64,000 nt of DNA. Source: Acidobacteriota bacterium. GTDB taxonomy: Bacteria; Acidobacteriota; Vicinamibacteria; Vicinamibacterales; SCN-69-37. Below, piece after piece: positions 46,355-54,990 of this stretch (position 1 is its first letter; the number at the start of each line of letters is the position of its first letter). A program made the position numbers and the translations under genes. The stretch spans positions 1 to 64,000 of the forward strand of contig SHUF01000008.1 of assembly GCA_009694745.1 (NCBI GenBank). The letters run 5' to 3'. The notes below the pieces were generated by a model that saw only the letters and a program-made list of their open reading frames with translations, had not been told where the DNA came from and made no database searches.

Positions 46355-46930
46355 ATGCGACGTCCGACTTCCCTTCTGATTCTCACACTGCTCGTCGCCG
46401 CGCCAGCGCTGGCGCAGACCGCGCCCACGCCAGGCGTCCAGATCGCCCCGCCCGCCGCGACGCCAACACCGATGGCGGGCCAGACCGCCCCGCCGGCCCC
46501 ACCCGCGCCGCCGCGCGCACCGAACCTCCAAACCCAGACGAATCTGCTCCTCAGCCCCGTGAACATCAAGCTAGATCTGGTGATCACGGACAACTACGCT
46601 GGGACACCAATCAAGAAATCCGTCTCGTTGCTCGTGCTCAACGGCAACAGCGGGATGATCCGGACGAACAACTACCAGACAGATGCGGTCCTGAACGTTG
46701 ATGCTGTGGCCAACGCGTATCAGAACGGGTCAGTCTCACTGCGGCTCACATTCGACTACTCGCCCGCGCCCATGAAGGACAGCGAGGGCCGGAACACGCG
46801 ATCCCCGAGGCTCAATGAGTCGATTACGGTGGTGCTTCAGGATGGCAAACCGCTGGTGGTCTCCCAATCGGCCGACCCTGGCAGCGAGCGTCGGGTCACC
46901 GCGGAACTGACGGCCACCATTCTGAAATAG
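46355..46930 (+). CDS. Secreted protein of an ECF sigma/anti-sigma unit
   Basis: The 191-residue product has a signal peptide (SLLILTLLVAAPALAQTAPT), a Pro/Ala-rich linker (about residues 25-60) and a beta-rich domain (IKLDLVITDNYAGTPIKKSV, SLLVLNGNSGMIRTNNYQTD and a C-terminal RRVTAELTATILK). The NNYQTDAVLNVDAVANAYQN stretch and the late strand pattern suggest an Ig-like or beta-sandwich fold. I do not recognise the family. It is the third gene after the ECF sigma and anti-sigma-like genes (21 bases after the latter), and may be part of the signal that the module senses. CAAGGAG lies upstream of the ATG. Confidence 0.65.
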   Translation: MRRPTSLLILTLLVAAPALAQTAPTPGVQIAPPAATPTPMAGQTAPPAPPAPPRAPNLQTQTNLLLSPVNIKLDLVITDNYAGTPIKKSVSLLVLNGNSGMIRTNNYQTDAVLNVDAVANAYQNGSVSLRLTFDYSPAPMKDSEGRNTRSPRLNESITVVLQDGKPLVVSQSADPGSERRVTAELTATILK

Positions 46931-46953
46931 CGCTTCGCGTCGCCCGTGGCGCA

Positions 46954-47373
46954 TTACCGCGAGGGCGCAGTGGGTTCCGCGAACGCCGTTAGCGCCCGAA
47001 GCGCTTCGTCTCCCGAGTTCCTCGCGCTTCCGTCGAGGGACGAGGCTAGGCGTTGCGCGTCGCGCAGACTTGAGAGCGGAACCTCGAGGCGACCGGCGCG
47101 TTCGGCCTGGCCCACCTCCCTGAGCGCCGTCTGCAGGCGCTCAATCACGACCCGGGCCGCTTCATAGCGGCGGCTGGCATCCCCGAAGTTCACCAGGAAG
47201 ACCTGCACCTGCCCATCCAGGATGAGGGCCCGGGCCTCCATCAGGTCGGCCCGCTGCACGGCGTCTCGCCGCGCCTGCTCCACTTCCGAGCGGCCCGACG
47301 CGCCGTAGATCCAGCCAGACAGTCCGACGGCCACAACAGCCGCGGCGATCCAGGAAAGGAATTTCAGGGACAC
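46954..47373 (-). CDS. Membrane-anchored coiled-coil protein, unknown
   Basis: The 139-residue product has an N-terminal membrane anchor (SLKFLSWIAAAVVAVGLSGW), then long helices rich in Arg, Glu and Ala (EVEQARRDAVQRADLMEARA, YEAARVVIERLQTALREVGQ). It looks like a short periplasmic coiled-coil protein. The last residues are Pro/Ser-rich. I recognise no family. It lies three bases after a similar-sized gene at 47377 on the same strand, so the two are probably co-transcribed and may work together. It converges with the secreted protein gene at 46355. Confidence 0.6.
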   Translation of the reverse strand: MSLKFLSWIAAAVVAVGLSGWIYGASGRSEVEQARRDAVQRADLMEARALILDGQVQVFLVNFGDASRRYEAARVVIERLQTALREVGQAERAGRLEVPLSSLRDAQRLASSLDGSARNSGDEALRALTAFAEPTAPSR

Positions 47374-47376
47374 GTA

Positions 47377-47691
47377 CTAGTGAAGCGTTTCCGGGTCCGT
47401 CCACGCCGAGAGATTCGTGATCGTATCGATGCGGCGCAGCAACTGTGCGATGACATCGCAGGCATCATCACGCTGGCACAGCTGATCGATCTCGGCAAGG
47501 ATCCGGCCCAGCGCATCTTCGGCTTGCGCCACGGCCAGCTCCGAGTAGTACTCGCGTTGCTGGTCCAGGCACTGGTGATGTTTGAGGAACTCTTCGCGGA
47601 AAAAAGCGACTCGGCAGTGGCACAAGGCTCCGGCCAAAGGCCAATGGAACGTCTTGGCTTCGACGCTGGTCAGGCGGGACTTGATAGCCAT
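47377..47691 (-). CDS. Small soluble protein of unknown function
   Basis: The 104-residue product reads MAIKSRLTSVEAKTFHWPLA, then LKHHQCLDQQREYYSELAVA and LGRILAEIDQLCQRDDACDV, mostly helical with several His and Cys. No signal peptide or membrane helix is present. It precedes the coiled-coil anchor gene by three bases on the same strand. The Cys/His content is higher than in neighbouring proteins, but no metal-site spacing is convincing. No family was recognised, and coding status rests on codon character and tight packing with the next gene. Confidence 0.5.
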   Translation of the reverse strand: MAIKSRLTSVEAKTFHWPLAGALCHCRVAFFREEFLKHHQCLDQQREYYSELAVAQAEDALGRILAEIDQLCQRDDACDVIAQLLRRIDTITNLSAWTDPETLH

Positions 47692-47760
47692 GCGCGAGTG
47701 AGCAAAGTCAGTCTAGGCAGGACGGGTCATCAGTGTCAATGCCGACCACTTCCGTCCGTT

Positions 47761-47784
47761 TACCCTGAGCTCGTCGAAGGGTTA
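47761..47784. repeat. CCTGAGCTCGTCGAAGG-type repeat at the end of gatB
   Basis: ACCCTGAGCTCGTCGAAGGG overlaps the stop codon of gatB by a few bases. Its plus-strand translation contains VYPELVEG, a string familiar from spurious ORFs of many bacterial genomes, where this sequence is a dispersed intergenic repeat. The arms ACCCT and AGGGT are complementary. Only one copy was seen here. Confidence 0.5.
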
Positions 47785-49218
47785 CCCGATGCGCGCCTTC
47801 AGAATCTCGCCGGCCACCGCCGGGTTCGCCTTCCCTTTGGAAGCCTTCATCACCTGACCCACGAGGAAGCCGAACGTCTGCACCTTCCCCGCGCGATACT
47901 GCGCGACAGGGTCAGGATTGGCAGCCAGTACGGCGTCGACAATGGCTTCGAGCGCGGCGGTGTCTCCGATCTGCGCCAGGCCCTTCGCGTCCACAATCGC
48001 GCGCGCCGGCTGACCTGTCTCCCACATGGCCTCGAACACGTCCTTCGCCGCCGAGCTGCTGATCACCTGGCTGTCCACAAGCCCCGTGAGCTCAGCGAGC
48101 GCCGCAGGGCCGAAGGGCACGGCGGCCACGCTGTCGCTGCCCACCTCTTTGAGCTTGCGACGAATTTCGCCCTGGATCCAGTTGCTGGCGGTTTTGGCCG
48201 CGGCACCGGCGGCGACGGCGGCTTCGAAGAAATCTGCCGCGCCTGGAATAAGGCGCACCAGCACGTCCGCGTCGTAGTCGCTGATCCCATGGGCCGCCAC
48301 CAGCCGACCCTGACGGGCCTCGGGCAACTCAGGCATCGACGCGGTGATACGCGCCACCCAGGCCGCGTCCACCTGAAGCGGCGGCAGGTCTGGCTCGGGA
48401 AAATACCGGTAGTCGTGCGCGCCTTCCTTGCTGCGCATGGACTCCGTCGTGCCGGTGTCGCTGTTCCAGAGCCGCGTTTCCTGTTCGACCCGGCCTCCCG
48501 ATTCCAGCACGCCGCGCTGCCGGGTGATTTCGTATTCGAGGGCCTTCTGCAGAAAGCGAAAGGAGTTGACGTTCTTGACCTCCGCCTTGGCACCAAGCGT
48601 CGTCTCCCCCACCGGGCGCAGCGAGACATTGGCGTCACACCGCAGGCTGCCTTCTTCCATGTTGCCGTCGTTGACACCGATGGCTACCAGAATCTCGCGC
48701 AGTTGGCTGAAACATATCGCGGCGTCGGCCGCCGATCGCAGGTCGGGCTCGGTGACGATTTCAATCAGGGGCACGCCCGCGCGGTTGAAGTCGAGCAGGG
48801 TATGGCGGTCGGACTCCGGGAACCCATGGTGGAGCGACTTGCCGGCGTCCTCCTCCATGTGAATCCGCGTGAGGCGCACCGTGGTGTCGCCGATGCGCAC
48901 TTCGCCACCCGTGGCCAGCGGCCGGTCGTACTGGGAGATCTGATACCCCTTCGGCAGGTCCGGGTAGAAGTAGTTCTTGCGGGCGAAGATCGAGGTCGCG
49001 TTCACCGTGCTGCCCAGCGCCACCGCCGCGCGGATCGCGAACTCCACGGCCTGCCGGTTCAGCACCGGCAACGCGCCCGGCAATCCCAGGCACACCGGGC
49101 ACACGTGCGTGTTCGGCGCGGCCCCGAACGTGGTGGCGCACCCGCAGAAAATCTTGGTTGCGGTCAACAGTTGGCAGTGGATCTCGAGCCCGACCACGGG
49201 CTCGAGATGCATCGACAC
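47782..49218 (-). CDS. gatB: Asp-tRNA(Asn)/Glu-tRNA(Gln) amidotransferase subunit B
   Basis: GatB, with GatA and GatC, converts misacylated Glu-tRNA(Gln) or Asp-tRNA(Asn) to the amide form. The 478-residue product has EPVVGLEIHCQLLTATKIFC, APNTHVCPVCLGLPGALPVL (zinc-type Cys pair), HMEEDAGKSLHHG, GVPLIEIVTEPDLRSAADA and the C-terminal YqeY-type helical tail (FLVGQVMKASKGKANPAVAG). Length is normal. It starts right after the pckA stop with no gap. Subunits A and C are not in the window, so the operon is split. A dispersed repeat overlaps its stop codon. Confidence 0.97.
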   Translation of the reverse strand: MSMHLEPVVGLEIHCQLLTATKIFCGCATTFGAAPNTHVCPVCLGLPGALPVLNRQAVEFAIRAAVALGSTVNATSIFARKNYFYPDLPKGYQISQYDRPLATGGEVRIGDTTVRLTRIHMEEDAGKSLHHGFPESDRHTLLDFNRAGVPLIEIVTEPDLRSAADAAICFSQLREILVAIGVNDGNMEEGSLRCDANVSLRPVGETTLGAKAEVKNVNSFRFLQKALEYEITRQRGVLESGGRVEQETRLWNSDTGTTESMRSKEGAHDYRYFPEPDLPPLQVDAAWVARITASMPELPEARQGRLVAAHGISDYDADVLVRLIPGAADFFEAAVAAGAAAKTASNWIQGEIRRKLKEVGSDSVAAVPFGPAALAELTGLVDSQVISSSAAKDVFEAMWETGQPARAIVDAKGLAQIGDTAALEAIVDAVLAANPDPVAQYRAGKVQTFGFLVGQVMKASKGKANPAVAGEILKARIG

Positions 49219-50811
49219 CTAGGCCACCGGCCCGGCGCTCTTCACAGCGGCCGACGCCGTCGCCTCAAACGTCTTGAAGTTCTCGATGAACATCGCGGCC
49301 AGCTTTTGCGCCTGCGCGTCGTACGCCGCCTGATCCTTCCAGGTGTTGCGCGGGCGCAGCACCTCGGGCGGCACGTTCGGGCAGCTCGAGGGCACCTCGA
49401 GGTTGAAGATCGGGTCCCGGTCGTAGCCCACATGATCGAGCGCGCCCGAGAGGGCCGCGTTGATCATCGCCCGGGTGTGGGCAATCTTCATGCGCGATCC
49501 CACGCCGTACGCGCCGCCCGTCCATCCGGTGTTCACCAGCCACACGCGCGCCTGATGCTTTGCGATGCGCTCACCGAGCAGCTTCGCGTAGACGTTCGGG
49601 TCCCACACCATGAACGGTGCGCCGAAGCAGGTGCTGAACGTCGCCTTCGGCTCCGTCACGCCACGCTCGGTGCCCGCCACTTTTGCGGTGTAGCCGGACA
49701 GGAAGTGATACATCGCCGCTTCGGGTGACAACCGCGAGATCGGCGGCAACACACCAAACGCGTCGGCCGTCAGCATCACCACATTGGTGGGGTGACCGGC
49801 CTGGCCCGACGGCACCGCGTTGTCGATGAACGTCAGCGGATAGGCGCCGCGGGTGTTTTCCGTCAGCGCCGCGCTGTCGAGATTGAGTTCGCGCGTCTCG
49901 GGATCGATCACGACATTCTCAAGCACGGTGCCGAACCGCTTGGTCGTGGCATAGATTTGCGGCTCAGCTTCCGCCGACAGCTTGATCATCTTGGCGTAGC
50001 AACCGCCTTCGAAGTTGAAGACGCCGTGCGCGCTCCACCCATGCTCGTCGTCGCCAATCAACTGCCGGTGCGAGTCACTCGACAAGGTGGTCTTGCCGGT
50101 GCCCGACAAGCCGAAGAACAGGGCCACGTCCCCGTCCGGTCCCACGTTGGCCGAACAGTGCATCGGCATGGTGTCGCGCAGGGGCAGCAGGTAGTTCATG
50201 ACGGTGAAGATCGACTTCTTGATCTCGCCGGCGTAGTTGCTGCCGCCAATCAGCACGCGCTTCTTGGCGAAGTTGAGCAGGATGAACGTCTCGGAGTTCG
50301 TGCCATCAACGGCCGGGTCGGCCTTGAAGCTCGGGATGTCAATGACCGTGAACTGCGGGTCGTGCTGGAGGCGCGCCTCGGCGCTGGGTTCACGGATGAA
50401 CATCGTGCGTGCAAACAGGTTGTGCCACGCCTTCTCGGTGATGATTCGGATCGGCAGCCGAAACGCCGGATCGGCGCCCGCCCAGCAGTCCTGCACAAAC
50501 AGGTCCATACCCTTGAGCGACGCGAGCATGCGCTTTTCGAGTCGGTCAAAGTTCTCGGCACCGATGGGCTTGTTGACCTTGCCCCAATCCACGTTCTGCT
50601 CACTCGACGCTTCCTTGACGACGAACTTGTCATTCGGTGAGCGCCCGGTGTGCGGCGCGGTGTTGCACACCAGCGGCCCGTCCGCGGTCAGCGTGCCTTC
50701 GCCCCTGCGAACGGCCTCCTCATACAACGCGGCCACACTCAAGTTCCAATGCGCATTGGCGCCTTCGATCCCGAGGACCGACAACTCAACCTTCCGACTG
50801 GATCCCGTCAT
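49219..50811 (-). CDS. pckA: Phosphoenolpyruvate carboxykinase (ATP)
   Basis: PckA makes phosphoenolpyruvate from oxaloacetate and ATP in gluconeogenesis. The 530-residue product, started at MTGSSRKVELSVLG with AAAGGAG upstream, has TAPHTGRSPNDKFVV, IDIPSFKADPAVDG, the kinase-1 loop GLSGTGKTTLSSD, and the substrate motif INTGWTGGAYGVG-like segment (LVNTGWTGGAYGVGSRM). Length matches ATP-type enzymes (about 530-540). Twelve upstream codons are open but lack support. Its stop is immediately before the gatB start, an unusual pairing of central metabolism and translation in one transcription unit. A hairpin lies between it and the upstream kinase gene. Confidence 0.97.
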   Translation of the reverse strand: MTGSSRKVELSVLGIEGANAHWNLSVAALYEEAVRRGEGTLTADGPLVCNTAPHTGRSPNDKFVVKEASSEQNVDWGKVNKPIGAENFDRLEKRMLASLKGMDLFVQDCWAGADPAFRLPIRIITEKAWHNLFARTMFIREPSAEARLQHDPQFTVIDIPSFKADPAVDGTNSETFILLNFAKKRVLIGGSNYAGEIKKSIFTVMNYLLPLRDTMPMHCSANVGPDGDVALFFGLSGTGKTTLSSDSHRQLIGDDEHGWSAHGVFNFEGGCYAKMIKLSAEAEPQIYATTKRFGTVLENVVIDPETRELNLDSAALTENTRGAYPLTFIDNAVPSGQAGHPTNVVMLTADAFGVLPPISRLSPEAAMYHFLSGYTAKVAGTERGVTEPKATFSTCFGAPFMVWDPNVYAKLLGERIAKHQARVWLVNTGWTGGAYGVGSRMKIAHTRAMINAALSGALDHVGYDRDPIFNLEVPSSCPNVPPEVLRPRNTWKDQAAYDAQAQKLAAMFIENFKTFEATASAAVKSAGPVA

Positions 50812-50853
50812 CCGAATAACTCCTTTGGAGCGTAAATAAACGCTCAATCGTAA

Positions 50854-50893
50854 CGCGTCCGGAGGCGCGCTGCCAAGGGGTGGCCCGGACGCG
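50854..50893 (-). terminator. Inverted repeat between the sensor kinase and pckA
   Basis: CGCGTCCGG and CCGGACGCG are perfect nine-base reverse complements separated by 22 bases. They stand after the stop of the sensor kinase gene and before the pckA promoter region. No run of T follows on the minus strand, so termination would be weak or Rho-dependent; a regulatory hairpin is an alternative. Confidence 0.35.
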
Positions 50894-50902
50894 CCCGACG
50901 GC

Positions 50903-53251
50903 TCAGAGCGAGGCGCCCAGAGTGGTCACCAGGGCCCGGCGCAGCACCCGAAGATCGTAGGGCGGCGAGAGGGTGACTTCCGCGGTCTCACGCAGGAACC
51001 GCCGCGCCTCGTCATCAGCGGGGCCGGTGCCGATGGCCACCAGCCGAACGCGGCCGTTCAGCGTCGCCCAGGCCTCGCGCCAGTGCTGGGGATCGGCGTT
51101 CACCATGCTCTGATCGATCAGCGCCAGTCCGAGTTCCCCTTCCGCCAGACTCTCAATGGCCTCGCAGGCATTGCGCGCCAGGCGTACCGACAGCCTCCAC
51201 CCGCCAAGTGCGGCGCCTATGAAATCGCGCGTGACCGCGTCGCCGTGCGCCACCAGCACCAGGAGTGCCCGCCGGCCCTCAACCACCGGCGACCGGACGG
51301 GCAGCCGGATGAAGAACGTTGTGCCAACCCCGACTTCGCTCGTCACGATCACCTGGCCGCCGTGGTCGCGCACGATGCCGTACACGATCGACAAGCCGAG
51401 CCCCGTGCCTTCTCCGACGCCTCGGGTGGTGAAAAAGGGGTCGAAGACGCGTGCGAGATTCGAAGCCTCGATGCCGTGCCCGGAATCGGCGACCGAGATC
51501 ACCACGGCGCCGCACTCGGCATCGAACCGCGCCGTCACTTCCAGGCGTTTGGTGGGCGCCGACGTCATGGCCTGCTCGGCATTCAGCACCAGGTTCAACA
51601 GCGCCTGCTGCACCTGCCCGCCGTCGATGTAGAGCGGCGGCAGGTCATCGGTAAACTCCGTCACCACCTCGATGCCTTTGAGACGCGAGTCATAGGCGCG
51701 CAGGTCGGCCACACGCCGGCACAAGTCGGCGATCTCGTGTTCCTCGCGCTCGGCCGTCTGCTGACGGGCGAACGTCAGCAGGCTGCGGACGATGCGCGCG
51801 GCGCGCTCGGACTCCGACAGGATGCGCGTCACGTCATCCATCAAGCCGCCGGTCTCCGCAGCGAGCTTGGGATTGGCCGCCATCTCCTCGTGCACCAGTT
51901 GGGCGTAGCCGATGACGCTGGTCAGGGGGTTGTTCAACTCATGCGCGACACCGGCCACGAGTTGCCCAATCGCCGATAATTTCTCGGCCTGAACGAGTTG
52001 TGCCTGGGTGGTATGCAGCCGGTCCACGGTCGCCACCAGTTCCGCATTCGTCGCCGAGACTTCCTGGCTGAGGCTGCGCAGCTGCCGGGCGCGCTGCCGC
52101 TCTCTGGTGATTTCCTTCGCGAACTGCACCGCGGCGCCGGACGAATCGGGCACAGGCAGAGTGGTCACGGTGAACACCCGGCCGTCGGCGGTCGTGATTT
52201 CTTCATCAACGCGCTGGTCATCACGAATGGCACGGCCGACCAGGCAATTCGGACAGCCGCCGCCACACAGTCCGACCTCCGCGCAGGTCCGTCCGCGCGT
52301 TTCACGAATCTCCCATCCGCACAGTGCCGCAAGCGCCGCATTGGTGCGCATCGTGCGCGACCGGGAATCAAAGAGCGCGATGGGACCGCTGATCGCGTCG
52401 AAGGTGCGCTCCCACTGGACTTTCGCGCGGAATACGCGTTCGTACAACTGCCCATTGGCGACGGCAACGCCGAACTGACGGCCGATTGTGCGCAGCACGC
52501 GCCCGTCATCCACTGAAAACCGCTGCGGCACCGTAGAGTTGAGAGTCAACACGCCGAGGACTTCCTGTCCGGCCACCACGGGCACCGAGATGGTGCTCGA
52601 CACCGGGGGGTCGAGAGGGCCGTTCGAAGCGTCCTGCCGGTCGGCATTTTCGCAAATGGCCTCCGCGGCCTCGACGCTGCCGCCGACCGCCGAGTGCACC
52701 ACCAGTGCGCCCCCATCAAGGGGCCGTAATCGCAGGATGGCCCATCGAGCCTCATACGCCTCGGCCACGCGCTCAAGCCCGTGCCGAAGCGCTTCGCCCA
52801 CATCGGTCGTGACGTGAACGGCTGCGGCCACGTCATTGAGCAACCGCAGTTCCCATGTCAGCCGTTGCCGCTCGATCCCGCCGCGCCGCCGCTTGAGCGC
52901 GCGGTCCACGGTGGCAAACAGCTGCACCGGATCAAACGGCTTGAGCACAAACGCAAAGACGTCCTGTTCGTAGCTTTCAAGCGCACTGGACAGCCGCCGA
53001 TCGTCGGAGATGATGATCGCCTCGGTGCTGCCGTCCTTCCCGCGGACCCGCTTGATGACCTCCAGGCCCGACACGGCTCCGAGCCGCAGATTGACGACCG
53101 CGACCGAGAAACGATGCGTGGCGAGCGTGAGGGTGGCTTCCTCAAGCGACTGGACGGCGATGATCTCCAGGCCCCGCGCGCGCCCGACGTGCGTCAGCAC
53201 CCCGAGCACATACGGATCATCATCAACAACCAGGACGGGGTCAGGGGCCAT
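50903..53251 (-). CDS. Sensor histidine kinase with degenerate receivers, GAF and PAS domains
   Basis: The start at 53251 gives a 782-residue protein. Domains in order are a receiver (1-120), GAF (about 145-300), PAS with a Cys-rich segment (CAEVGLCGGGCPNCLVG, near 405), HisKA (GVAHELNNPLTSVIGYAQLV), HATPase (PDSGHG-type VADSGHGIEASNLARVFDPF, GEGTGLGLSIVYGI) and a C-terminal receiver-like domain. The first receiver has the acidic pocket (Asp10-12) and Lys104, but the acceptor position is Asn54 (AVVNLRL). The last one has an Asp (ALIDQSM) but lacks the acidic pocket (VAHGD). The His in AHELNNP is intact, so the kinase core should work. The gene is divergent from the SpoIID-like gene. Confidence 0.88.
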   Translation of the reverse strand: MAPDPVLVVDDDPYVLGVLTHVGRARGLEIIAVQSLEEATLTLATHRFSVAVVNLRLGAVSGLEVIKRVRGKDGSTEAIIISDDRRLSSALESYEQDVFAFVLKPFDPVQLFATVDRALKRRRGGIERQRLTWELRLLNDVAAAVHVTTDVGEALRHGLERVAEAYEARWAILRLRPLDGGALVVHSAVGGSVEAAEAICENADRQDASNGPLDPPVSSTISVPVVAGQEVLGVLTLNSTVPQRFSVDDGRVLRTIGRQFGVAVANGQLYERVFRAKVQWERTFDAISGPIALFDSRSRTMRTNAALAALCGWEIRETRGRTCAEVGLCGGGCPNCLVGRAIRDDQRVDEEITTADGRVFTVTTLPVPDSSGAAVQFAKEITRERQRARQLRSLSQEVSATNAELVATVDRLHTTQAQLVQAEKLSAIGQLVAGVAHELNNPLTSVIGYAQLVHEEMAANPKLAAETGGLMDDVTRILSESERAARIVRSLLTFARQQTAEREEHEIADLCRRVADLRAYDSRLKGIEVVTEFTDDLPPLYIDGGQVQQALLNLVLNAEQAMTSAPTKRLEVTARFDAECGAVVISVADSGHGIEASNLARVFDPFFTTRGVGEGTGLGLSIVYGIVRDHGGQVIVTSEVGVGTTFFIRLPVRSPVVEGRRALLVLVAHGDAVTRDFIGAALGGWRLSVRLARNACEAIESLAEGELGLALIDQSMVNADPQHWREAWATLNGRVRLVAIGTGPADDEARRFLRETAEVTLSPPYDLRVLRRALVTTLGASL

Positions 53252-53300
53252 GCCACAGGGGCCATCCGCTGCTGGAGTAGGCGGTCTAAGATACGACGAA

Positions 53301-54248
53301 ATGCCGCGATTCCCGAAACGCCGACACGCGGCCACGGCGCTCCTCTCGACGATTGCGGCACTCACAATCGCGTGCGCACCCTCGCCTGCGCGTTTGCCCG
53401 GTGACGTCACCACCGGCATCTCCTCCAGGCTGCGCGTGCAGGTCGCAGGCCAAGTCACGGTCGTGGCACTGGACGACTACGTACTGGGTGCCGCATTGTC
53501 CGAGGTCACGCCCGTGTCGGAATCCGATCGAGTGGCCGCAACGGTGTACGAAGTACAGGCGATCATCGCCCGGACGTATGCCGTTGCACAGGCCGGGCGC
53601 CACGCGGCGGAAGGCTTTGACGTGTGCGATCGCACGCACTGCCAGTTGTACGAACCCGCGCGCATCGCCACATCACGATTCAGTGCCATCGCCCGCGGCG
53701 CCGTCACCCGTACGACCGGCCGGATCCTGCGCTTCAACAGCCGGCCTGCCCTGACGCTCTTTCACTCTGATTGCGGCGGGCACACCACCACGCCGGCCGA
53801 TGCCTGGGGCGGCACTGCCCTTCCCTACCTCCCTTCCCGACAGGATGAGACCGGTGGCCCGCATCGGACCTGGCAGTTTGCGGCCACCACCGGGGAGTGG
53901 GTGCAGTTGCTCGCGAGCGATGCCCGCACGAATCCGGGTGGCCGCCTCTCCGGGCTCGTCGTCAGCCAGAGGGACGCCTCGGGGCGCGCCATCCTGGTCC
54001 GTATCGATGGCGGCCGCGGACGGCAAGTGACCGGCGAGATGCTCCGAACCGTGGTGGCGGCTCAAAGGGGGGCGCGGGCCTTCATGAGCACCCTGTTCGA
54101 GATTGAGCCAACGCCCGAGGGCTTCCTGGTCACGGGCCGCGGGTTCGGCCACGGAGTGGGCCTGTGCCAGGTTGGGGCCATTGCCCGAGCCCGAGGCGGT
54201 GCGTCGGTCACCGCCATCCTCGCCCACTACTACCCGGGAGCCCGATAG
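53301..54248 (+). CDS. SpoIID/LytB-domain protein
   Basis: The 315-residue product starts at MPRFPKRRHAATALL and has an export signal with a possible lipobox (LTIAC). The SpoIID domain shows VVALDDYVLGAALSEVTPVS, VQAIIARTYAVAQAGRHAAE, ALTLFHSDCGGHTTTPADAW and GRGFGHGVGLCQVGAIARAR, the standard sequence of SpoIID/LytB motifs. In Bacillus SpoIID cleaves denuded peptidoglycan; in Gram-negative genomes the role is unclear but likely in cell-wall processing. Non-sporulating relatives of this genome often carry it. It is divergent from the sensor kinase, with 49 bases between starts. Confidence 0.9.
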   Translation: MPRFPKRRHAATALLSTIAALTIACAPSPARLPGDVTTGISSRLRVQVAGQVTVVALDDYVLGAALSEVTPVSESDRVAATVYEVQAIIARTYAVAQAGRHAAEGFDVCDRTHCQLYEPARIATSRFSAIARGAVTRTTGRILRFNSRPALTLFHSDCGGHTTTPADAWGGTALPYLPSRQDETGGPHRTWQFAATTGEWVQLLASDARTNPGGRLSGLVVSQRDASGRAILVRIDGGRGRQVTGEMLRTVVAAQRGARAFMSTLFEIEPTPEGFLVTGRGFGHGVGLCQVGAIARARGGASVTAILAHYYPGAR

Positions 54249-54330
54249 CGGCGCGGCTGAAGCCACGCCAGGCAGATCGGCCGTAAACACGACGGGAAAT
54301 TGGGCGTATTCTAGCCCCAGAGGTTACGCC

Positions 54331-54990
54331 ATCAGTTCTGAAACGCCCCGAGAAGCCGATACTCGCGTCGCTGTCGCTGTCAAAGCATTCAAGGCTGCCG
54401 GTCAGCTGGAACAGGCGCGGGAGAAGTACGCCGAACTGGTGGAGCGCCACCAGCGGCGGGCGATTCGCATCGCGTTTCACTACATGCGCGAAGCCGCTGA
54501 CGCGGAAGAGGCTGTGCAGGACGCCTTAGTAAAGGCCTACACGCACATGGGCACGTTCCTGGAAGACCTGCCGTTCGAGGTCTGGTTTACCCGGATTCTC
54601 ATCAATGGGTGCCTGGATCGGCTCAAGGCCCGACGGAGGCGCGAACGGTGGATCGCTCGCCCGACGGTTGGTGCCGATGGCGTGGAACGAGACCCTGCCG
54701 AGCACCTTCCGTCGAAAGGCCCAAGTCCGGAGGACCAGGTCCTGCAGAATGAGCGGCGACGACGGCTGAGGGCAGCCATGACAGAGTTGCCGGAACGGCA
54801 ACGACTGGTGTTTGTGTTGAGTCATTTTGAGGGACGGACGTCGCGGGAAGTCAGCTCGATGACCGGGTTGAATGAATCCACCGTGCGCGTCCACCTCTTC
54901 CGCGCGATTCGACGGCTGCGTACGTTGCTGTCGGGCCAGAGCGTGGCAGAGACGAAAGGTAAAGGGAGGGTTCGACATGCGGCTCGCTGA
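54331..54990 (+). CDS. Sigma-70 family (ECF-type) RNA polymerase sigma factor
   Basis: The product from about 54331 is 219 residues: region 2 AIRIAFHYMREAADAEEAVQ, KAYTHMGTFLEDLPFEVWFT, RILINGCLDRLKARRRRERW, then region 4 LPERQRLVFVLSHFEGRTSR and LNESTVRVHLFRAIRRLRTL. It is preceded by AGAGG seven bases before an ATC. No ATG, GTG or TTG lies in frame between the SpoIID stop and region 2, so either the start is a rare ATC (or a misread ATG), or translation begins upstream inside the SpoIID gene. The downstream anti-sigma gene overlaps by 14 bases. It likely controls a cell-envelope stress regulon. Confidence 0.85.
   Translation: MSSETPREADTRVAVAVKAFKAAGQLEQAREKYAELVERHQRRAIRIAFHYMREAADAEEAVQDALVKAYTHMGTFLEDLPFEVWFTRILINGCLDRLKARRRRERWIARPTVGADGVERDPAEHLPSKGPSPEDQVLQNERRRRLRAAMTELPERQRLVFVLSHFEGRTSREVSSMTGLNESTVRVHLFRAIRRLRTLLSGQSVAETKGKGRVRHAAR

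Noticed and set aside
47380-49728. A 782-codon plus-strand open frame over gatB and pckA
   Set aside because: It is antisense to two well-identified genes, is Arg/His/Gly-rich, and lacks any family motif. GC-rich codon bias leaves such antisense frames open.
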